Below are positions 60,971 through 64,000 of a DNA stretch of 64,000 nucleotides, one piece after another. The position numbers and the translations under genes were made by a program. The stretch spans positions 1 through 64,000 of the forward strand of contig CAZTTG010000013.1 of the NCBI GenBank assembly GCA_964615935.1. The letters are read 5' to 3'. The DNA is from CAZTTG01 sp964615935. GTDB taxonomy: Bacteria; Planctomycetota; UBA1135; GCA-002686595. Below the pieces are notes generated by a model. It saw only the letters and a list, made by a program, of their open reading frames with translations, ran no database searches and was not told the DNA's origin. Every line of letters starts with the position of its first letter. Position 1 is the first letter of the stretch.

Positions 60971-62554
60971 ATGAGAATCCGCATCCTCCCGCGCGCGCTC
61001 CCGGCCGGCATCGGCCTGGCCCTGCTGCTGCTCGCGGCGCCCCTGGCGGCCGACACGGTGGTCCTGCGGGACGGGCGCCGGGTGGAGGGCGAGGTGATCC
61101 GCAAGACCGCCGAGGTGGTGGTCGTCCGCACCGGCCTGGGGGAGCTGGAGTTCCCGGCCTCCGAGGTGGTCGAGATCATCGAGGGCAAGACCACCCTGCA
61201 GGTGTGGCGCGAGCGCGCCGCCAAGGCGAAGACCGCCGCGGACTGGTTCGAGCTCGGCCAGTGGGCCGACGAGAAGAAGCTGCGCTCCAAGGCCAGGAGC
61301 GCCTGGGAGAAGGCGGTACAGCTGGACGGCGGCCACGCCGGCGCCCACAAGGCGCTGGGCCACGTGCTGTACAAGGGCCGCTGGATGACGCCGGAGCAGC
61401 GCGACGAGCAGGCGGCGGCCGACCTCGACGCGGAGATGCTGGCCAAGGGGCTGGTGCGCCACGAGGGGAGCTGGGTCACCCCCGAGGAGAAGGCCAAGCT
61501 CGAGCAGGGGCTGGTGCTCTACGAGGGCGAGTGGATGCAGCCCGACGACGCCAAGCGCGCGCAGGGGCTGGCGAAGTACGGCGACCTGTGGATGCCCGCG
61601 GGCATCGTCCTCGCCCACGAGGAGCGCGACGCGGTCAACCAGCTCCTGGGAGCCCACCACGACGGCTACTACAACGAGGACGCCTTCGTGATGGGGCCCT
61701 ACGAGGAGGAGTACCTGCGCGAGGTGGCCAGCTACCTGACGGCCTCCCGGGAGTGGTTCGACGGGCAGTACGGCACCGAGCCGGGCATGGCCCTGATGGG
61801 CGGTCGCCCGGCCCAGTTCTTCCTGTGGGATCGCGACCCGCTCCCCTTCGAGGACACCGTGGCGCACTTCGTGGCCCAGACCCCCTCCCTGCCCGAGGAG
61901 GCCGTGCCGGCCCTGCGCAAGGTCCACGGCTTCTACTTCTTCGATCCCTTCACCCTGTCCTCGGCGCGCATCGGCTACCGCGATCGCAGCCACCTGACCG
62001 GCCACTGCGTGCACCACATGGGGCACCTGATGGTCAACCGGGTGGGCTACGACGGGACCCTGCTGCCGCCCTGGTACGACGAGGGGCTGGCGGCGCTGAT
62101 CGAGCACGCGGTGCTGGGCAAGAACCACGTGTTCTGCCGGGCCGAGGCGGTGCGCGAGCCGCCCTCGGGCACGGTGGCCAAGGGGAAGGACCGCGAGTTC
62201 AACACCCAGAGCTTCCGCAACGGGCGCTGGCAGGAGGCCCTGGCCGACGCCCTGCGGGCCAACCGCGTCCCGAGCTTCGACAAGCTGGCGGCCAAGGACC
62301 TGGGGGATCTCGAGCTGATCGACATCGCCACCTCCATCCAGATCCTCTCGTGGATGATCCAGACCGCCGAGCCCGGCGCGCTGCGAGCCTTCCACGACGA
62401 GGTGCGCCAGGGGCAGCCCCCCGCGCCGGTGCGCGTGCTGCGCGACGTCCGCGAGCGCCACGCCGTCTACGACCGGGCCTTCGGCGCCGCGATGGGGATG
62501 CCCTGGAGGCGGGTCGACCGGGAATGGAGGCAGTGGGTACTGACCCCACGCTGA
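60971..62554 (+). CDS. secreted putative metallopeptidase with helical repeats
   Basis: A 527-residue exported protein. A signal peptide ends near residue 27 (LAAPLAA-DTVV). A small SH3-like strand region (DTVVLRDGRRVEGEV) and a TPR-like helical block (FELGQWADEKKLRSKARSAW to LDGGHAGAHKALG) follow, then two WMTPEQ/WVTPEE-type repeats (KGRWMTPEQ, EGSWVTPEE, EGEWMQPDD). The C-terminal half has LTGHCVHHMGHLMVNRVGYD and WYDEGLAALIEHAV, a gluzincin-like layout (HHxxH then DEGLA) seen in DUF1570-type putative peptidases. The His spacing is not canonical HExxH, so activity is uncertain. Its last 31 bases overlap the start of the next kinase gene. Confidence 0.75.
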   Translation: MRIRILPRALPAGIGLALLLLAAPLAADTVVLRDGRRVEGEVIRKTAEVVVVRTGLGELEFPASEVVEIIEGKTTLQVWRERAAKAKTAADWFELGQWADEKKLRSKARSAWEKAVQLDGGHAGAHKALGHVLYKGRWMTPEQRDEQAAADLDAEMLAKGLVRHEGSWVTPEEKAKLEQGLVLYEGEWMQPDDAKRAQGLAKYGDLWMPAGIVLAHEERDAVNQLLGAHHDGYYNEDAFVMGPYEEEYLREVASYLTASREWFDGQYGTEPGMALMGGRPAQFFLWDRDPLPFEDTVAHFVAQTPSLPEEAVPALRKVHGFYFFDPFTLSSARIGYRDRSHLTGHCVHHMGHLMVNRVGYDGTLLPPWYDEGLAALIEHAVLGKNHVFCRAEAVREPPSGTVAKGKDREFNTQSFRNGRWQEALADALRANRVPSFDKLAAKDLGDLELIDIATSIQILSWMIQTAEPGALRAFHDEVRQGQPPAPVRVLRDVRERHAVYDRAFGAAMGMPWRRVDREWRQWVLTPR

Positions 62555-64000
62555 AGTCGGGCACCCCTCGGGGGGCGCCGAAGATCCCCGGCTACCGCAT
62601 CCGCAGGGAGCTGGGCCGGGGCTCCACCGGCATCGTCTACGAGGCCGAGCAGCTGGCCGTCGACCGGGTGGTGGCCCTGAAGGTGCTGCGGCCGGAGCTG
62701 GCCCGGCGCGGCCGGGCCGTGCGCCGCCTGCAGCGCGAGGTGCGCACCACCGCCCGCCTCAACCACCCCAACATCGTCTCGGCCCTCGACATGGGGGAGA
62801 CCGACGGCCTGTGGTGGTACGCCATGGAGCTGGTCGAGGGGAGCTCGCTGGCGGAGCGGATCCGCGAGCGGGGGACCCTCTCCGAGCGCGAGGTCCTGCG
62901 GCTCTTCCTGCCCCTGGCCGACGCGCTCCAGCACACCTTTCAGCTCCGGGTGGTGCACCGCGACATCAAGCCCGGCAACACCCTGATCGACTCCTCGGGG
63001 CGCCCCTGGCTGGTGGACCTGGGCCTGGCCTTCGCCGACGACGACCCCATGGTCACCAAGAGCGGGACCACCCTGGGCACGCCCCACTACGTGAGCCCGG
63101 AGCAGGCGCGCAACCCCCAGCGGGCCGACATCCGCAGCGACATCTGGTCGCTGGGCGCCTCCTTCTACCACGCCCTGTGCGGGGTCCCCCCCTTCGTGGG
63201 CGACAGCGTGGCCGAGATCCTCTCGGGGGTGCTCTACTCGCGCATCCCCGACCCGCGCGAGCTCAACCCGCGCATCTCGAAGGACATGGCGCTGGTCCTG
63301 CGCAAGTGCCTGACCCGCGATCCGGCCCGGCGCTATCAGGAGCCGGCCCAGCTGCTGGAGGATCTCGAGCGCATCCGCGAGCGCCGCCGGGTCCGCGTCC
63401 AGCGCAGCAGCCTCGATCCGGTGCTGAACCAGGGGAGCTGGCGCGCCCGCCTGCTCGGCGGGGCGGCGGTCCTCCTGATCGCCGCCCTGACGATCCTGGC
63501 CGTCACGCGGCCGTGGACCGGCGCGGGCTCGGCGGAGGAGAGCGGCCGTCCGGCGCTGGAGCCCCACGCGCCGCTGGAGGCGATCCTGCAGCGGGCCCGG
63601 CGCGAGGAGTCCTACCTGGGCGCGGCCGTCCTGGACCTCGAGGAGATCCTGCAGCTGCTGCCCGAGAAGTACCAGGAGCGCCACCAGGAGGTGAGCTACG
63701 CGGTCCGCGCCCTGTATCGCGAGGGCGTCCCCGCCGCGGCGCGGGCCGCGCGTCCGCGCGTCGAGGCGATGCTGGAGGCCGGCGAGCTCGCCCGGGCGCG
63801 GGCTCTCGTGCTCGGCTTCCGGGCCGAGCTGGGCTCCCGCTTCGGCCTGGCCCCGGCCCAGCTCGACCAGGCCCTGCGATCGGCGGACCTCGACGACCTG
63901 GAGCGGCGCGTGGAGCGGAGGCTGGAGGCGAAGCTGAAGGAGCTGGAGGGCCTCGTGCGCAAGCGCTACGACGATCTCGTCGCCAGCCGGGTGGACGCCG
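62524..64000 (+). CDS. Ser/Thr protein kinase, truncated by window end
   Basis: The reading frame runs off the window after 492 codons. The Gly loop is GRGSTGIVYE (31-40), the ATP Lys is 53, the catalytic loop HRDIKPGN at 145-152, DLG (in place of DFG) at 165-167 and GTPHYVSPEQAR near 185-196. A membrane helix near residues 311-330 (RLLGGAAVLLIAALTILAVT) is followed by a long helical, probably coiled-coil region. The ATG at 62524 overlaps the previous gene by 31 bases; a GTG three codons later is possible. Its output may feed the FHA regulator encoded just upstream. Confidence 0.9.
   Translation, partial: MEAVGTDPTLKSGTPRGAPKIPGYRIRRELGRGSTGIVYEAEQLAVDRVVALKVLRPELARRGRAVRRLQREVRTTARLNHPNIVSALDMGETDGLWWYAMELVEGSSLAERIRERGTLSEREVLRLFLPLADALQHTFQLRVVHRDIKPGNTLIDSSGRPWLVDLGLAFADDDPMVTKSGTTLGTPHYVSPEQARNPQRADIRSDIWSLGASFYHALCGVPPFVGDSVAEILSGVLYSRIPDPRELNPRISKDMALVLRKCLTRDPARRYQEPAQLLEDLERIRERRRVRVQRSSLDPVLNQGSWRARLLGGAAVLLIAALTILAVTRPWTGAGSAEESGRPALEPHAPLEAILQRARREESYLGAAVLDLEEILQLLPEKYQERHQEVSYAVRALYREGVPAAARAARPRVEAMLEAGELARARALVLGFRAELGSRFGLAPAQLDQALRSADLDDLERRVERRLEAKLKELEGLVRKRYDDLVASRVDA

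Noticed and set aside
1..64000. tRNA, rRNA, CRISPR arrays or insertion sequences
   Set aside because: I looked for tRNA T-arm sequence, tandem spaced repeats and transposase motifs on both strands and saw none.

Overview
The window is very GC-rich, gene-dense bacterial DNA with about 47 protein-coding genes and very short gaps. No tRNA, rRNA, CRISPR array, insertion sequence or phage gene is visible. Third codon positions are almost all G or C, so long false frames lie opposite most real genes; I chose frames by protein family, start context and gene overlap. Lipid A and heptose genes (lpxK, lauroyl-type acyltransferase, hldE, two heptosyltransferase-like GT9 proteins) point to a Gram-negative outer membrane. 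Ser/Thr kinases with sulfatase-modifying-type tails, very large carboxypeptidase-regulatory-like surface proteins and a DUF1028 protein resemble uncultured or little-studied Planctomycetota and neighbouring phyla. That placement is inference.

Region 1 (0-15.2 kb, mostly minus strand). A small secreted protein comes first. A seven-gene, translationally coupled locus follows: coiled-coil membrane protein, small orphan, MoxR ATPase, GATase-like membrane protein, ABC ATPase, ABC-2 permease, DUF58 protein. Upstream lie a Ser/Thr kinase with a cut-down formylglycine-enzyme-like domain, a 187-residue orphan whose start overlaps the kinase 3' end, and a 1207-residue multi-domain surface protein.

Region 2 (15.3-21.3 kb, plus). 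A propionyl-CoA to succinyl-CoA operon behind a good sigma70-type promoter: methylmalonyl-CoA mutase large subunit without its B12 domain, epimerase, carboxyltransferase, biotin carboxylase and biotin carrier. The B12-binding subunit must be elsewhere.

Region 3 (21.4-35.99 kb). A four-repeat secreted orphan with looser codon use, then a decayed 590-base spacer holding two gene remnants. Next come dapE-dapD, a DUF1028 protein and a hybrid histidine kinase. On the minus strand are a FadJ-like beta-oxidation enzyme, a C-terminally short PaaK-like ligase, an SGNH hydrolase and a site-2 protease.

Region 4 (36.2-48.1 kb, plus). Envelope sugar and lipid genes: a GT9 protein, a HAD/P-loop fusion, an RNA polymerase omega-like protein, lpxK, an acyltransferase and bifunctional hldE. 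These are followed by a radical SAM protein and a second, split pair of HldE-like kinase and nucleotidyltransferase genes, then TauE/SafE, Nudix and CPBP proteins.

Region 5 (48.1-64 kb). A lipoprotein M14 carboxypeptidase, two coupled GT9 heptosyltransferase-type genes, an AUH-like enoyl-CoA hydratase and a frameshifted surface protein. A glycosyltransferase/methyltransferase pair then faces a sulfatase-fold gene across a 28-base gap with a perfect palindrome. The window ends with a YkgJ-type protein, an FHA-GAF-sigma54 activator, a secreted putative metallopeptidase and a Ser/Thr kinase cut by the window end.

Several operon heads carry a TAnnnT -10-like hexamer. At some of them the hexamer lies only about 6 bases before an ATG or GTG, which suggests leaderless transcripts.
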